Shown here in pieces: positions 63,760 through 64,000 of a DNA stretch of 64,000 nucleotides. How positions within the stretch are numbered: the stretch's first letter is position 1; the number at the start of each line of letters is the position of its first letter. Origin of the DNA: Diplonema papillatum (Eukaryota; Euglenozoa; Diplonemea; Diplonemida; Diplonemidae); the NCBI GenBank assembly GCA_030068145.1, contig JAPJBO010000042.1, positions 186,001-250,000 on the forward strand. Direction: 5' to 3'. The notes under the pieces were generated by a model that saw only the letters and a program-made list of their open reading frames with translations, had not been told where the DNA came from and searched no databases. The position numbers were made by a program, and so were the translations under genes.

Positions 63760-63914
63760 GTGCAGACGAACGTGAACAGAGTGCCGTGGTTCAACGACAT
63801 CGGGTCGCTTTTCCCTGGCATGCGCCAGCGCGACAACCTTGACTCGAACGCTTTCCACATGGACGACAACGACTCTGCCGCCGCACAAAACTTGTCACCC
63901 ATCCACGCGAGATG
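63760..63914 (+). CDS. CCCH zinc-finger protein, third visible exon
   Basis: Begins after cgcgcgcag in phase 0, matching the end of the 57061-57435 exon, and ends before gtatgctg at 63915, leaving two bases of a split codon. It encodes VQTNVNRVPWFNDIGSLFPG then MRQRDNLDSNAFHMDDND. No further zinc finger; probably a low-complexity C-terminal part. The intron before it is 6.3 kb. The donor AGATG/gtatgc has the same gtatgc form as the previous exon, which supports common ownership. Confidence 0.62.
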
Positions 63915-64000
63915 GTATGCTGCCCGTTACCTTTCCACACCACACGGGGTCCATCCACGAGCAACAGGCCGTCGGAACACCGTCACAAGGATCAAAGGAC
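63915..64000. other. Start of next CCCH intron
   Basis: Intron sequence to the edge of the window; nothing recognised. Confidence 0.4.

Overview
The window looks like nuclear DNA of a free-living protist: large GT-AG introns, no operons, and transposable elements, minisatellites and homopolymer tracts over nearly all of it. A 0.3-kb small-subunit rRNA fragment is eukaryotic, and its core (GTACGTACTCCTACGTCAG followed by GAGGTGAAATTCTTAG) reads most like Euglenozoa. With conventional introns and trypanosome-style CCCH zinc-finger proteins, a diplonemid-like euglenozoan is my best guess. That placement is inference, not proof.

Host genes can be recovered as small GC-rich exons separated by kilobases of repeats, all on the + strand. 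(1) ATP11/ATPAF1, the F1-ATPase assembly chaperone, has exons at 417-593, 7111-7383 and 12443-12679; all three junctions are phase 0 and the introns are 6.5 and 5.1 kb. (2) A TFIIB-like cyclin-fold protein is suggested by exons at 14149-14463, 15077-15174 and a terminal exon at 37177-37333; at least one exon is not found. (3) An uncharacterised 358-residue protein lies at 21971-23047. (4) A multi-exon CCCH zinc-finger protein has exons at 52130-52875, 57061-57435 and 63760-63914 and continues past the window. It is preceded by a near-identical polyadenylated retrocopy (51631-52094).

The repeats are layered. Intron 1 of ATP11 holds the 18S fragment and two tandem insertions of a target-specific non-LTR retrotransposon flanked by about 54-bp target duplications; the same double arrangement recurs at 33.1-35.1 kb. 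Intron 2 holds a hAT remnant. From 17.0 to 20.2 kb is a 3-kb DNA transposon with about 400-bp inverted repeats and an intact 613-residue transposase; a deleted relative lies at 55.3-56.5 kb. A decayed DIRS-like RT/RNase H/tyrosine-recombinase element fills 45.9-50.1 kb. In the last CCCH intron, a piggyBac-like element with TTAA duplications sits inside another inverted-repeat element (6-bp duplication), which itself sits inside an older dispersed repeat, making a dated three-level nest.

Tandem arrays include a 31-bp minisatellite (20.45-21.19 kb), a 49-bp minisatellite (44.6-45.4 kb) and a CA microsatellite of roughly 270 bp (23.9 kb). Both minisatellite periods are not multiples of three, so they create long artefactual reading frames. 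About a dozen further dispersed families recur two to nine times each. The most interesting pieces are the site-specific retroelement with its triple Cys/His cluster, its hairpin-bearing target repeat, the long-inverted-repeat transposon family, and the retrocopy preserving an otherwise unseen 3' exon.
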